Of a stretch of 64,000 bases of DNA, positions 19,354-28,541 are shown piece after piece. The notes beneath the pieces were generated by a model. That model searched no databases, had not been told where the DNA came from, and was given only the letters and a program-made list of their open reading frames with translations. The translations under genes and the position numbers were made by a program. The stretch spans positions 3,112,086 through 3,176,085 of the forward strand of contig OY969805.1 in the NCBI GenBank assembly GCA_963703325.1, read 5' to 3'. Source of the DNA: Aquilonibacter sp963703325 (lineage in GTDB: Bacteria; Vulcanimicrobiota; Vulcanimicrobiia; Vulcanimicrobiales; Vulcanimicrobiaceae). The number at the start of each line of letters is the position of its first letter. The stretch's first letter is position 1.

Positions 19354-20019
19354 CTAGTCCCTGCTGCTGCTGCGGCCACCAAAGATTTGGAGCAACGCGA
19401 GGAAGATGTTGATCGCGTCGAGGTAGATCGACGTCGCGATCTGCACCGCGCTCAGGCCATCGCCACCCGCTCGGATCCTGGCAAAATCGATCAGCACGAG
19501 ACCGCTGAAGATTACCAAGATCGCCCACGAGTAGATCGTCGGCGAGAGGAAATGGACGAAGATCGAGATGACGCCGATCACGACCAGCGCAAGCAGCGCG
19601 ACAAAGAATATCCCTGAAAAGCGCCGCAGATCGAGCCCGGTTGCGTACACGATCGCTCCGAGCGCAAACATCCCGAGGCCGGTGGTCAACGCAGCGTTGA
19701 AAACCACCATGCTGCCGGCCGTGTGCGCGTAATACGTCACGATCGGCGCGATGAAGATGCCTTCCAGAAACGTGAACGCATAAAACATTGCAAGCGAGAG
19801 CCCTGGATTGCTGCGCGTGAAGTTCATCGCGATGATGAGCGCAAATGAGCCGATGAAAGCGAGCCAGCTAAACGGGGCATTCGGAAAAAGATAGACCGCG
19901 AGCGCGGTGATGCACATGCCGAGTGCGGTGATCCCGAGGACCTGGCCAAGCAGCGCTTGCGTGGGCACCGCCACGCCGGTACCACGACCGTACGGCCTCG
20001 GCTGAGATTGGTAAGCCAT
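19354..20019 (-). CDS. Bax1-inhibitor (TMBIM/YccA-like) membrane protein
   Basis: A 221-residue polytopic membrane protein. After a short polar start (MAYQSQPRPYGRG), seven hydrophobic helices follow, including GSFALIIAMNFTRSNPGLSL, YAFTFLEGIFIAPIV and SIYLDAINIFLALLQIFGGR, the last of which matches the C-terminal signature of the BAX inhibitor family. Homologues act as pH-sensitive calcium leak channels or modulate FtsH; the role here is not shown. ATG at 20019 is chosen over an upstream frame that covers the radical SAM gene. Confidence 0.88.
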   Translation of the reverse strand: MAYQSQPRPYGRGTGVAVPTQALLGQVLGITALGMCITALAVYLFPNAPFSWLAFIGSFALIIAMNFTRSNPGLSLAMFYAFTFLEGIFIAPIVTYYAHTAGSMVVFNAALTTGLGMFALGAIVYATGLDLRRFSGIFFVALLALVVIGVISIFVHFLSPTIYSWAILVIFSGLVLIDFARIRAGGDGLSAVQIATSIYLDAINIFLALLQIFGGRSSSRD

Positions 20020-20068
20020 AGCTCTTCTTGATAACCTCCCTGCGGGTCCGGGGTTACACCCCTTGATG

Positions 20069-20082
20069 CGAACGTATGTTCG
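20069..20082. promoter_or_regulatory. LexA (SOS) box, CGAAC-N4-GTTCG
   Basis: The perfect palindrome CGAACGTATGTTCG matches the Gram-positive/actinobacterial LexA consensus. It fills the spacer between a TTGATG (20063-20068) and a TTATAC (20085-20090), so LexA binding would block this promoter. The promoter reads towards the radical SAM gene that starts at 20101; the Bax1-inhibitor gene lies divergently at 20019. Confidence 0.65.
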
Positions 20083-20100
20083 TATTATACTTGCGGGAAC

Positions 20101-20985
20101 ATGCGCGGAGTCGAAGTCGTCGAGCAGCACGCCAAGAGCGTCATCAACGCGGTGGCCGGCATGCCGTTCAGCTGGTCGATCAACCCCTACCGGGGCTGCT
20201 ACCACCAATGCCGCTTCTGCTACGCCCGCCGGACTCACACCTACCTCGAAGAGGACGGCGTCAACGCCTGGGGCTCCAAGATCTACGTCAAGGTCAATGC
20301 AGCCGCGGTCGTGCGCACCGAACTAGCCAAGCGGAGCTGGAAGCGCGAGCCAGTGGCGATCGGCACCGTGACCGACCCGTACCAGCCGCTGGAGGGCCGC
20401 TACCGCATCACCCGCGGGATTCTTGAAGCGATGCGCGACTATCAGTCGCCGGCGAACCTGATCACCCGCTCGCCGCTGGTGGTGCGCGACATCGACGTCT
20501 TGCAAGCCCTCGCGCGCGTCGCAAGCACGCACGTCTCCATTAGCATTTCCACACTCGACGAAGCGCTCGCGCGCGAGATCGAGCCGACCGTCGCGCCGCC
20601 GCGTCAGCGCTTACGCGCGGTGCGGATGCTCGCCGATGCCGGCATCCACGTCAACGTCGCGCTCGCCCCGGTGCTGCCGCACATCACCGATACACCCGCG
20701 TCGATCGAGGCGGTGGTGCGCGCCGCGCGCGATGCCGGCGCCGCGAAGGTCTGGCACAACACGCTTTACCTCCACGACATCACGCGCGATTCGTTCTTTG
20801 CCTACTTGCGCGAATACAAACCCGAATTGATTGCGCAATACGCGCGAGAGTATCGCGGCACGTACGCACCCCGCGCGATCGCCGATCGCATCGACACCGA
20901 GGTCGAGGCGGCCCTCGCCCAACATCCCGCGCGCAGCATCGAGCGCATCCGCAGCCAGGCGGTCGTGCAGCTCTCGCTGATCTAA
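20101..20985 (+). CDS. Radical SAM protein, SplB-like (Rv2578c type)
   Basis: A 294-residue radical S-adenosylmethionine enzyme. The cluster motif is NPYRGCYHQCRFCYARR (C-x3-C-x2-C). The following barrel resembles the spore photoproduct lyase-like family (IGTVTDPYQPLEG, LITRSPLVVRDIDVL, ISISTLDEALAREIEP). Homologues of unknown function are widespread; DNA or RNA repair is an attractive reading because of the LexA-type box at 20069-20082. The likely promoter puts the transcript start within a few bases of the ATG. Confidence 0.85.
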   Translation: MRGVEVVEQHAKSVINAVAGMPFSWSINPYRGCYHQCRFCYARRTHTYLEEDGVNAWGSKIYVKVNAAAVVRTELAKRSWKREPVAIGTVTDPYQPLEGRYRITRGILEAMRDYQSPANLITRSPLVVRDIDVLQALARVASTHVSISISTLDEALAREIEPTVAPPRQRLRAVRMLADAGIHVNVALAPVLPHITDTPASIEAVVRAARDAGAAKVWHNTLYLHDITRDSFFAYLREYKPELIAQYAREYRGTYAPRAIADRIDTEVEAALAQHPARSIERIRSQAVVQLSLI

Positions 20986-21024
20986 CGGCGAAACATCGGC
21001 GCCTCTCCCGTAGTACACGGGGCA

Positions 21025-21876
21025 ATGAGATCGGTGCTTGCCTTTCCGGTGGTTCGAATCGTGTTGATCGCGATCGTCTTTGCGATTCCGTTGACGATCG
21101 TGGTGCTGCTTCCGCACGGACATCATTCGATCTGGCTCAGCATCGCGATCGCGTGGTTTCTCGCCGCCGCGATCGCGTTGAGCATCGCGCTGGTTGAACG
21201 CGTCACGACCGGACGCGGGTTGTCGCATGTCGGCTTCGCGCCGGCGGACGCCGTTCGTGATCTCGCGCTCGGTCTTATCGCGGGTGCGGTCTTGTTTTCG
21301 ATCGTCGTGCTCGAGCTCGCGCTCGGCGGTCATTACCGTGTGAGCGCCGTCAATATAACCGCTGATCTCGCGGTGGCGGTTCTGCTGCTGCTACCGGGCG
21401 CCGCACTCGAAGAGATGCTGTTTCGCGGTGTGCTCTTTCGGCTGATTGAGGAATGGGCGGGATCGTGGATCGGCTTGATTGTGTCGGCCGTGCTCTTCGG
21501 TGCGGCGCACGCCGCGAATCCCGGCGCCACCTGGGTATCAACCGTCGCGATCGCGCTTGAAGCCGGTGTGCTGCTCGCAGCCGCCTACATGGTGACACGG
21601 ACGCTGTGGTTCCCAATCGGTTTGCATTTCGGTTGGAACTTCTTCGAAGGCCCCGTCTACGGTACGCAAATCTCGGGCGGCCATCTCGTCGGCAGCGCCT
21701 TGGTCGGACACGTGAGCGGACCGGCGTGGCTGACCGGCGGAACGTTCGGACCCGAGGCGGGCGTGCCTGCGATCGTCACCTGCGTGATCGCCGCAGCAGC
21801 GCTGCTCGCCTACGCGTCGTCACGCGGCGAGATTATCGCGCGAAGGCGAGCAGCACCAATGTCGCAAGCGTCGTGA
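21025..21876 (+). CDS. CPBP intramembrane metalloprotease (CAAX-like)
   Basis: A 283-residue membrane protein with about eight helices. The four Abi/CPBP motifs are present: EEMLFRG (EExxxR), FGAAH (FxxxH) and HFGWNFFEG, supplying the Glu and His metal ligands. Family members cleave membrane substrates or protect against bacteriocins. The 3' end overlaps a convergent gene (21833-22243) by 44 bases. It starts 39 bases after the radical SAM stop, possibly in the same transcript. Confidence 0.85.
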   Translation: MRSVLAFPVVRIVLIAIVFAIPLTIVVLLPHGHHSIWLSIAIAWFLAAAIALSIALVERVTTGRGLSHVGFAPADAVRDLALGLIAGAVLFSIVVLELALGGHYRVSAVNITADLAVAVLLLLPGAALEEMLFRGVLFRLIEEWAGSWIGLIVSAVLFGAAHAANPGATWVSTVAIALEAGVLLAAAYMVTRTLWFPIGLHFGWNFFEGPVYGTQISGGHLVGSALVGHVSGPAWLTGGTFGPEAGVPAIVTCVIAAAALLAYASSRGEIIARRRAAPMSQAS

Positions 21877-22243
21877 GGTGCAAGATCAAGTGCATCGTGT
21901 TCGGCGTGACGCTCTTACGGCGTCCCCGTTGCGATGGCAGCAGATAGGGAATCCACCACGCCTGCACTTGTCCGAGGAAGAATGCGCCGTAGCTGATCCA
22001 CAACCAGCCGTAGAGCCAAGTCGGATAGGGCGTGTAGCGATAGAACGAGCTGCACACCAAGCCAAAGGCAAACGGCAGCGTTTGCAAGGCGGTCACGGTC
22101 AACACTTGCGTGAACGTCCGTTCGGCGCGCACGGTCCTGACGCGGTTGAAGCGCCCAAGCGGAATCCAATCCTGGAGCGCAAGAATGGTCACCGTGAGTC
22201 CCTGCAGCGCGAGCAGCAGATCGCGTGCGACCGCGCCGTTCAT
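21833..22243 (-). CDS. Small membrane protein, hypothetical
   Basis: A 136-residue protein with four hydrophobic helices (for example TALQTLPFAFGLVCSSFYRY, YGWLWISYGAFFLGQVQAWW and LHLTTLATLVLLAF). Aromatic residues cluster in the middle loop. The start overlaps the purD stop (ATGA), so it is translated from the purD mRNA. No family recognised. Confidence 0.6.
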   Translation of the reverse strand: MNGAVARDLLLALQGLTVTILALQDWIPLGRFNRVRTVRAERTFTQVLTVTALQTLPFAFGLVCSSFYRYTPYPTWLYGWLWISYGAFFLGQVQAWWIPYLLPSQRGRRKSVTPNTMHLILHLTTLATLVLLAFAR

Positions 22244-23511
22244 TCGAGCTTCGCGATATCCGTACGATAGGAAAGGTCGCGCGTGCCGATGCGGTCGGCC
22301 AGCGCGTGCACCGCGTCATACGCGCGGGTGCGCGCCGCCGGCAAGTCTTCGCCGAGCGCGCTGACCGTCAGCACGCGACCACCGCTGCTGCGAACCGTTC
22401 CGCCGTCGAGTGAACTCGCGCCCCAGAACGCTTGCACACCGTCGCCGAGCGCGACGTCGGGATTGAGTCCTTGCAGCGGCGTGCTGCTGCGCGGATAGTC
22501 CCGGCTCGCGAGCACGACGCCGACGCAATGCTGCTCGGTCAGCGACGCCAAACTCAGATCCATCGCGCCGTCGGCGCACGATTTCAGCAATCCCGCAAAA
22601 TCGCCGCTGATGCGCGGCATCAACACCTGCGTTTCGGGATCGCCGAACCGCGCGTTGAACTCGATCACCATCGGTCCGTCGTCCGTCCACATCAGTCCGC
22701 AGTAGAGCACGCCAATATACACCTCGCTCTCGGCGAGCAATCCGCGCAGCACCGGCGCGAGAATGCGCTCGCGCACGGCATCGAAAAGATCCTCGGGAAA
22801 TCCATGCGGCGGTGAATACGCGCCCATGCCGCCCGTGTTCGGTCCGGTGTCGCCGTCGCCGGCTCGTTTGTAATCGCACGCCGCGGCGAGCGGGACCATC
22901 GCGCGGCCGTCGGCAAGCGCAAAGACGCTGACCTCGCGCCCTTGCAACCGTTCCTCGAGCAACACATCGGCGCCGCCACCCGGTATTTTGTTTTTGCCGT
23001 ACCAGCCGCCGAGGACCGCGCGCGCCTCATCCACGCTGTTGCACACGACGACGCCCTTGCCCGCGGCGAGACCGTCTGCCTTAACCACGACGCCGTTGCC
23101 TTGCCATCCGTCGAGCGCGGTAGTCGCGGCTTGCAACGAATGCACGACCTCGGCTCGCGCGGTCGGCACGCCGTGCCGCTGCATGAAGCGCTTGGAAAAG
23201 GTCTTGCTCGATTCGAGCCGTCCACTGGAGCGATTGGGCCCGAACACCAGCACGCCAGCATCGCGCAGCCGATCGCCGACGCCTGCGGCAATGGCCGATT
23301 CCGGCCCGAGCACGACGAGGTCGATCTTCTCGGCTTGCACGCGTTCTAAGATGCCCTTGCCGTCGGTCGCCGCGATGTCCCAGTTCTTGCCGCGCGACGC
23401 GGTCCCGGCGTTGCCCGGTGCCGCAAAGAGCGCCTCGCACGACGCCGACTGCACGAGCCGCCACGACAGCGCGTCTTCCCGCGCGCCATTCCCTACGACG
23501 AGAATGCGCAT
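22240..23511 (-). CDS. purD: Phosphoribosylamine-glycine ligase (GAR synthetase)
   Basis: An ATP-grasp enzyme for step 2 of purine synthesis. It begins MRILVVGNGAREDALSWRLV, with LVVLGPESAIAAGVGDRL, SSKTFSKRFMQRHGVPTA, VVKADGLAAGKGVVVC, GGMGAYSPPHGFP and VIEFNARFGDPETQVLMPR, all PurD landmarks. At 423 residues it is normal. It overlaps its neighbours on both sides by a few bases, as part of a guaA - DUF5694 - purD - membrane protein chain. Confidence 0.95.
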   Translation of the reverse strand: MRILVVGNGAREDALSWRLVQSASCEALFAAPGNAGTASRGKNWDIAATDGKGILERVQAEKIDLVVLGPESAIAAGVGDRLRDAGVLVFGPNRSSGRLESSKTFSKRFMQRHGVPTARAEVVHSLQAATTALDGWQGNGVVVKADGLAAGKGVVVCNSVDEARAVLGGWYGKNKIPGGGADVLLEERLQGREVSVFALADGRAMVPLAAACDYKRAGDGDTGPNTGGMGAYSPPHGFPEDLFDAVRERILAPVLRGLLAESEVYIGVLYCGLMWTDDGPMVIEFNARFGDPETQVLMPRISGDFAGLLKSCADGAMDLSLASLTEQHCVGVVLASRDYPRSSTPLQGLNPDVALGDGVQAFWGASSLDGGTVRSSGGRVLTVSALGEDLPAARTRAYDAVHALADRIGTRDLSYRTDIAKLE

Positions 23512-24296
23512 CAGAGGTAATCCAGTGCATTGACGTACGTCATTCGCGGATCGAGGCGCACGAACTCGCGCAAAAGATATTCGTGGCCCTGACCCATCAT
23601 CACCACGACGCGGTCGCCGGGGCGCACGACGCTAGCGATATTCGAGAAAATATCGACATTACGCGCGTACCAACTAGCCACGTACACCGCGCCGGCGTCG
23701 TCCGCATCGCGTCCCATCCCGGCCATCACGCTGTACCATGAGGCGTTCGCCCGAATTGCCGCGTCGGTGTTCAGATACCGCAACAGATCCAAGTAGGTTC
23801 CATCTCGCTCAATCTGATCGCTGCGCGCGATGTACGCGTCGTGTACCGGGTCGGGGACGTCCGTGAAGTGCGCCTTCAAGAAGGCTAAGATGCGCTTGCC
23901 GCTCGGCGTCGTATCATCCAGCCCAGGCCCATCGGCATCGATTGGATAGATCGTGCCATCGCCGGCGCGGGCCGCAAGTTTGAAGCCAAACTGGTAGATC
24001 TCGTTGGCCGGCAGCTTGAACTGTCCGGCGAGATACTGCCGATAGCGTTCGGCATACACGGGGTCGCCGAACGACCCCTCGATGAGCACCTTTGTGGGAT
24101 GAAAGCGCGCCAGCCGTTCGACGACCGCGGCGATCTGCGCCTGGCGCTTAGGCGAAAGCGGACTATCTTCGAAGACGCTGTTGTGGACGTCGCGCCTCGC
24201 AACCAGATGCGCGACGCCGAGCACCATGACCGTAGCCGTCGGAGCCGGTGGTGCGCTCGCGACCAGCGCCGCGAACATAATTGCGGCTATTCCCAT
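23511..24296 (-). CDS. DUF5694-type secreted protein
   Basis: A 261-residue protein with a signal peptide (MGIAAIMFAALVASAPPAPT). The core VMVLGVAHLVARRD and TKVLIEGSFGDPVYAERYRQ, plus a C-terminal VMMGQGHEYLLREFV, resemble the ChaN/TraB-like families, in which conserved GxxH and E residues cluster as a possible metal site. No enzymatic function is known. It starts inside the guaA stop region and ends on the first base of the purD start. Confidence 0.65.
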   Translation of the reverse strand: MGIAAIMFAALVASAPPAPTATVMVLGVAHLVARRDVHNSVFEDSPLSPKRQAQIAAVVERLARFHPTKVLIEGSFGDPVYAERYRQYLAGQFKLPANEIYQFGFKLAARAGDGTIYPIDADGPGLDDTTPSGKRILAFLKAHFTDVPDPVHDAYIARSDQIERDGTYLDLLRYLNTDAAIRANASWYSVMAGMGRDADDAGAVYVASWYARNVDIFSNIASVVRPGDRVVVMMGQGHEYLLREFVRLDPRMTYVNALDYL

Positions 24297-25831
24297 TCGA
24301 CGGTGGCCGGCGGCTTGGATGTGATGTCGTAGGCGACACGGTTGACGCCTTGCACTTCGTTGACGATGCGACTCGAAATGCGTTCGAGCAACTCGTGCGG
24401 CAAACGAGCCCAGTCGGCGGTCATGCCGTCTTCGCTCGTAATGGCACGTACGGCAACCAGATTTGCATAGGTTCGCCCATCGCCCATCACGCCGACGCTG
24501 CGCACCGGCGTCAGCACCGCGAAGTACTGCCAGGGATGCGGCTCGAGACCTTTGGCACCGTCGATCTCCTCACGCACGATCGCATCCGCGTCGCGAACGA
24601 TGTCCAAACGCTCCGGCGTGACGTCGCCGATAATACGCACGGCGAGCCCCGGGCCCGGAAACGGCTGACGCTGCACGATGTGCTCGGGCAAGCCGAGCAC
24701 GCGTCCGAGCGCGCGCACTTCGTCCTTGAAGAGCGCGCGTAGCGGCTCGATCAGCGAGAACTGCATCTTCTCGGGCAATCCGCCGACGTTGTGATGCGAC
24801 TTAATCTTGTGTCCCGCTTTACTGTCCGGCGTTTTGGACTCGATGACGTCGGGATAGAGGGTGCCCTGGACGAGATACTTGACGCCCGGAAGCTTCGCCG
24901 CTTCTTCTTCGAAGACGGCGATGAACTCGTGACCGATGATGATCCGCTTGCGCTCGGGGTCCTCGACGCCGCCGAGCTTGCTCAAGAATCGCTCGCGCGC
25001 ATCCACCGCAATGACCGAGAGGTGCATGACGTCGCGAAACGCGGCGAGGACGGCGGGGGCTTCGCCCTTGCGCAGCAGTCCGTGATCGACGAAGACGCAG
25101 GTCAGTTGCTCGCCGATCGCACGCGAGACCAGCGTCGCGGCAACAGCGGAGTCGACGCCGCCGGAAAGCGCGCAAATGACTTTATCGCTGCCGACTTGCG
25201 CGCGAATATCCGCGATCGCCCGGTCGACGAACGACTCCATCTTCCAATCGTCCGCCAACCCGGCGATACGATGCAGAAAGTTGGCCAGAACTTTCGTCCC
25301 GGCTTGGGTGTGGACGACCTCGGGGTGAAACTGCACGCCGTAGATCTTGCGCGCAGCGTCACCGATCGCGGCAACGTTGCAGCGCGGCGTCGATCCGAGC
25401 GCGACGAATCCGCTCGGCAGCTCGACGACCGAGTCGCCGTGCGACATCCAGACGCGCGACTGCTCGGGCACGTCGTGCCAGAATGGCGAGTCGCGATGCT
25501 CCGTCGTCAACGTCGCCGGACCGTACTCGGCGTGATCGAGTTTGACCAGTTTTGCGTCGAGACGGCGCGCCAGCAATTGCATCCCGTAGCAGATGCCCAG
25601 GATGGGCAAGCCGCTGCGAAGGATGTGCGGATCCAAATCGGGGGCACCGGGCACGAGCGTGCTCTCGGGTCCGCCGGAGAGAATGATTGCGACGGGATTG
25701 CGCGACGCAACCGCGGACCAGGTTACGTCGTACGGCACGATCTCGCAGTAGACGCCAAGTTCACGCGTTCGGCGCGCAATCAGTTGACTGTATTGCGCGC
25801 CGAAATCGAGGATGAAAACCGTGGGGGGCAA
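24287..25831 (-). CDS. guaA: GMP synthase (glutamine-hydrolysing)
   Basis: Converts XMP to GMP. The N-terminal class I amidotransferase carries LGICYGMQLLA with the catalytic Cys, and VQFHPEV with the His. The ATP-pyrophosphatase domain has ALSGGVDSAVAATL, and the dimerisation domain ends VNRVAYDITSKPPATVEWE. At 514 residues it is complete. The start is a TTG (TTGCCCCCCACGG), 11 bases after the tpx stop. The nearby purD and purF suggest shared purine control, but no operator was seen. Confidence 0.95.
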   Translation of the reverse strand: MPPTVFILDFGAQYSQLIARRTRELGVYCEIVPYDVTWSAVASRNPVAIILSGGPESTLVPGAPDLDPHILRSGLPILGICYGMQLLARRLDAKLVKLDHAEYGPATLTTEHRDSPFWHDVPEQSRVWMSHGDSVVELPSGFVALGSTPRCNVAAIGDAARKIYGVQFHPEVVHTQAGTKVLANFLHRIAGLADDWKMESFVDRAIADIRAQVGSDKVICALSGGVDSAVAATLVSRAIGEQLTCVFVDHGLLRKGEAPAVLAAFRDVMHLSVIAVDARERFLSKLGGVEDPERKRIIIGHEFIAVFEEEAAKLPGVKYLVQGTLYPDVIESKTPDSKAGHKIKSHHNVGGLPEKMQFSLIEPLRALFKDEVRALGRVLGLPEHIVQRQPFPGPGLAVRIIGDVTPERLDIVRDADAIVREEIDGAKGLEPHPWQYFAVLTPVRSVGVMGDGRTYANLVAVRAITSEDGMTADWARLPHELLERISSRIVNEVQGVNRVAYDITSKPPATVEWE

Positions 25832-25842
25832 GCGCGCTTTGT

Positions 25843-26379
25843 CTATTTTGCGGCGGCTTGAGCGGCGGCGATGACGGCGTCGTACTGCGGCTCGTGGCTG
25901 ATGTCGGGAACCATCTCGACGTATTTGAGCTTTTTGTCCTTGCCGATGATGAAGACCGATCGCATCAGCAAGCCGTTCTCTTTGATCCGCACGCCGTAGT
26001 CGTAGCCGAAACTATGATCGCGGTAGTCGGAAAGGTTCTCGAGCGTCACGCCTTCCGCACCGCACCAGCGAACCATCGCAAACGGCAGGTCCATGCTGAC
26101 GATGTACGGCTTGACGCCCTCGGGCAGCTCGCCCAGGCGTTTGTTGAAGGTGCGCGACTCGATCGCACACGTCGGTGTATCGAGCGATGGCACGACGATC
26201 AGCAATGCCGCGCGCTTGCCGTGATCGGTGAGGTCATCGAGCGTGACGACCGCCATCTTGGCCGTGGTGAGATGTACTTCGGGCGCTGTATCGCCCACTT
26301 TGAGCTCGGGCCCGAGCAGCGTGAGCGGGTTGCCGCGCGCCGTCACGACACCAGTGCGTTCCATCGTTTGCGTTGCCAT
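25843..26379 (-). CDS. tpx: Thiol peroxidase (atypical 2-Cys peroxiredoxin)
   Basis: Reduces hydroperoxides using thioredoxin. The peroxidatic Cys is in PSLDTPTCAIESRTFN and the resolving Cys in MDLPFAMVRWCGAEG, the diagnostic Tpx spacing. Start ATG at 26379 is preceded by GGAGGTGACT; a GTG 6 bases upstream overlaps that ribosome site and was not used. About 178 residues, slightly longer than E. coli Tpx. Confidence 0.93.
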   Translation of the reverse strand: MATQTMERTGVVTARGNPLTLLGPELKVGDTAPEVHLTTAKMAVVTLDDLTDHGKRAALLIVVPSLDTPTCAIESRTFNKRLGELPEGVKPYIVSMDLPFAMVRWCGAEGVTLENLSDYRDHSFGYDYGVRIKENGLLMRSVFIIGKDKKLKYVEMVPDISHEPQYDAVIAAAQAAAK

Positions 26380-26442
26380 AGTCACCTCCGAAGGCGGTGC
26401 GTTTTCGCACCCTGCGAGGAAAATCCCACCATGCTCAGGCGC

Positions 26443-28446
26443 TTACAGCCAGCGCTTGAGCCAGTCGGCCACGGTCTCGTGCCATTGCAGTGAGTCTTGT
26501 GGTTTGAGCACCCAGTGATTTTCATTTGGAAACGTGAGAAATTCACTGGGAATGCCCTTGCGCTGAAGGGCAGTGAACGCCCCGATGCCCTGTTCGATTG
26601 GGATCCGAAAGTCTTGCGAGCTGTGGATGACCAGCATCGGGACTCTCCAATCGGCCACGTGGTCGATCGGATTGAAACGCTCGTAATTCTCGGGATGATC
26701 CCACGGCGTGCCGCCGTTTTCCCATTCGGTGAACCACAACTCTTCGGTTGAATATCCCATCATGCGATTATCAAAGACGCCATCATGCACGACCAGACAT
26801 TTCCAGGGTTGGTTCCAATTGCCGGCGATCCAGTCGATCATGTAGCCGCCGTAGGACGCGCCCAGCGCGCACGCGCGGTCGCCGTTGAGAAACGGAAACT
26901 GTGTCAGCGCCGCGCTCCAGCCTTTTTGGAGATCTTCGAGCGGACGATCGCCCCAATGCTGGCTAATAGCGTCCGTGAACGCTTGGCCGTACCCGGTTGA
27001 ACCGTGGAAGTCGACGGTGACGACGGCGTACCCGAGGCCCGCGTAAAACTGCGGGTTCCAGCGATAGCTCCATCCGTCGGTCCAACTGCCTTGCGGTCCG
27101 CCGTGAATGAGAAACGTGACCGGATACTTCTTGCCGGCCTGATAGCCGTACGGTTTGGTGACGCGGCCGTACACGGTGTCGCCGTTCCAGCCGGCAAAGG
27201 TGAAGCTCTGCGACGGCGAGAGCGCGACATCGCGAAGTTTGGCCGCATCGACGTGCGTCAGTTGCGTCGTCACGCCATCGCGCAAGACAAAGAGCTGCGC
27301 GGGACTGACGAGCGATGAAAGCGCAAAGGCGATCGCGTTCGGACCGACGCTAAAGCTCGCTACATCGCCGCTCTGCGTCAGGGCTTTGACCGTGCCGCTC
27401 GCAACGTCCACGGCGAAGAGTTTGTGCGCCTGGACGTCGTCGGCGGTCGTATACACCGACCGTCCGTCGGTTGACCACGCGAGGTTGCCGGCAGAGCGAT
27501 CCCACGCCGGGTCGATTTCGCGCGTGGTGCCGCTGCGCAGGTCGCGCACCATGATCCCAAAGCGATCCGACTCAAAGCCCGGGCGTTTCTGCGCGACGTA
27601 GGCGAGCTTCATGCCATCGGGTGAAAACACCGGACCGCCGTCCCACGCGGGGTTTGCTGCCGTGATGTCGCGCGGAGCGCTGCCGCCGTCGATCGGTACC
27701 TGATAGAGATCGAAATTCGTACTCCACGGCTCACTCTTGCCGGCAAGGCGCGCGGAGAAAACGACGCTGCGCCCGTCGGGCGAGATCGCGAAGTCCTCGT
27801 CGCCGCCAAACGGCTTCGACGAGGAATCGCCGTCGAACGAACCCATGAGCGAGACCGGGGCACCGGTGACGGCATTGCCGTTGAGCGCAAGGGCAAAGAG
27901 GTGATTTCGCGTTCCATCGGCCCACGTGTCCCAGTGCCGGATGAAGAGACGCGTATAGAGCGTTCCGGTGGCCTTGCTCGCGGCGGTCGCCGCTTTTCGG
28001 CTGACCGTACACGCAAGCGTTGGGCAGTCGGGGAAGACCGCGAGCGCGACGACGATGTGCCCACCGTCCGGCGAAATGCGGTAGGCTTGCACGTCAAGCG
28101 GCAGATGCGTGACCTGCACGAGGTGCGCCCCGATGCGGTCCGTCCGCCAGATCTGCTCCGTACCGGAGCGATGCGACAGGAAGTAGATCGCACCACCGGT
28201 AGGCGACCAGCGCGGACCCGAAGCATCGGAAGTCAGACGGGCCGTTGGCGCGCCTGGAATCGTTCGAATTATCCAGAGGCTATGCGACACGACATACACG
28301 ATCGCGCCGCCGTTCGGAGCCAGTTGCGGGTCGGAGAGACGATCGAGCGAAACGAGATCGCGCGCCGTGAAAGGCCGCGCAGCCACAAGTGTCGTGAACG
28401 CCAAGCATGCCGCGGCGATGCACTGGATACAGTGTCGCAAAGTCAT
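26443..28446 (-). CDS. S9 prolyl oligopeptidase-family peptidase, secreted
   Basis: A 667-residue peptidase with an N-terminal signal (MTLRHCIQCIAAACLAFTTL), a WD40-like beta-propeller (about residues 40-400) and an alpha/beta-hydrolase domain. The catalytic triad is visible as GASYGGYMIDW (Ser), HSSQDFRIPI (Asp) and NENHWVLKP (His). It resembles acylaminoacyl-peptidase/DPP-type S9C enzymes. Probably exported and used for peptide catabolism. Confidence 0.9.
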   Translation of the reverse strand: MTLRHCIQCIAAACLAFTTLVAARPFTARDLVSLDRLSDPQLAPNGGAIVYVVSHSLWIIRTIPGAPTARLTSDASGPRWSPTGGAIYFLSHRSGTEQIWRTDRIGAHLVQVTHLPLDVQAYRISPDGGHIVVALAVFPDCPTLACTVSRKAATAASKATGTLYTRLFIRHWDTWADGTRNHLFALALNGNAVTGAPVSLMGSFDGDSSSKPFGGDEDFAISPDGRSVVFSARLAGKSEPWSTNFDLYQVPIDGGSAPRDITAANPAWDGGPVFSPDGMKLAYVAQKRPGFESDRFGIMVRDLRSGTTREIDPAWDRSAGNLAWSTDGRSVYTTADDVQAHKLFAVDVASGTVKALTQSGDVASFSVGPNAIAFALSSLVSPAQLFVLRDGVTTQLTHVDAAKLRDVALSPSQSFTFAGWNGDTVYGRVTKPYGYQAGKKYPVTFLIHGGPQGSWTDGWSYRWNPQFYAGLGYAVVTVDFHGSTGYGQAFTDAISQHWGDRPLEDLQKGWSAALTQFPFLNGDRACALGASYGGYMIDWIAGNWNQPWKCLVVHDGVFDNRMMGYSTEELWFTEWENGGTPWDHPENYERFNPIDHVADWRVPMLVIHSSQDFRIPIEQGIGAFTALQRKGIPSEFLTFPNENHWVLKPQDSLQWHETVADWLKRWL

Positions 28447-28488
28447 GCCGCGGTTTTAAGCGAATGCTGGTGCTGCTCCCGCAATAGC

Positions 28489-28524
28489 AAAAAGAGCCCG
28501 CACGTACGTGCGAGCCCTTTTTTA
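28489..28524 (-). terminator. Rho-independent terminator
   Basis: On the minus strand GGGCTCGCACG pairs with CGTGCGGGCTC (11 pairs including two G-U) around a 2-base centre, followed by TTTTTG. It lies 17 bases after the zinc-ribbon gene's stop. On the plus strand the two wobbles become A-C mismatches although a T6 run also follows, so the minus orientation is favoured. Confidence 0.75.
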
Positions 28525-28541
28525 TTTGCGTTCTTAAGCGC

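Noticed and set aside
21040..21065. tRNA T-loop (GGTTCGAATC)
   Set aside because: It is inside the CPBP coding sequence with no acceptor or anticodon stem around it.
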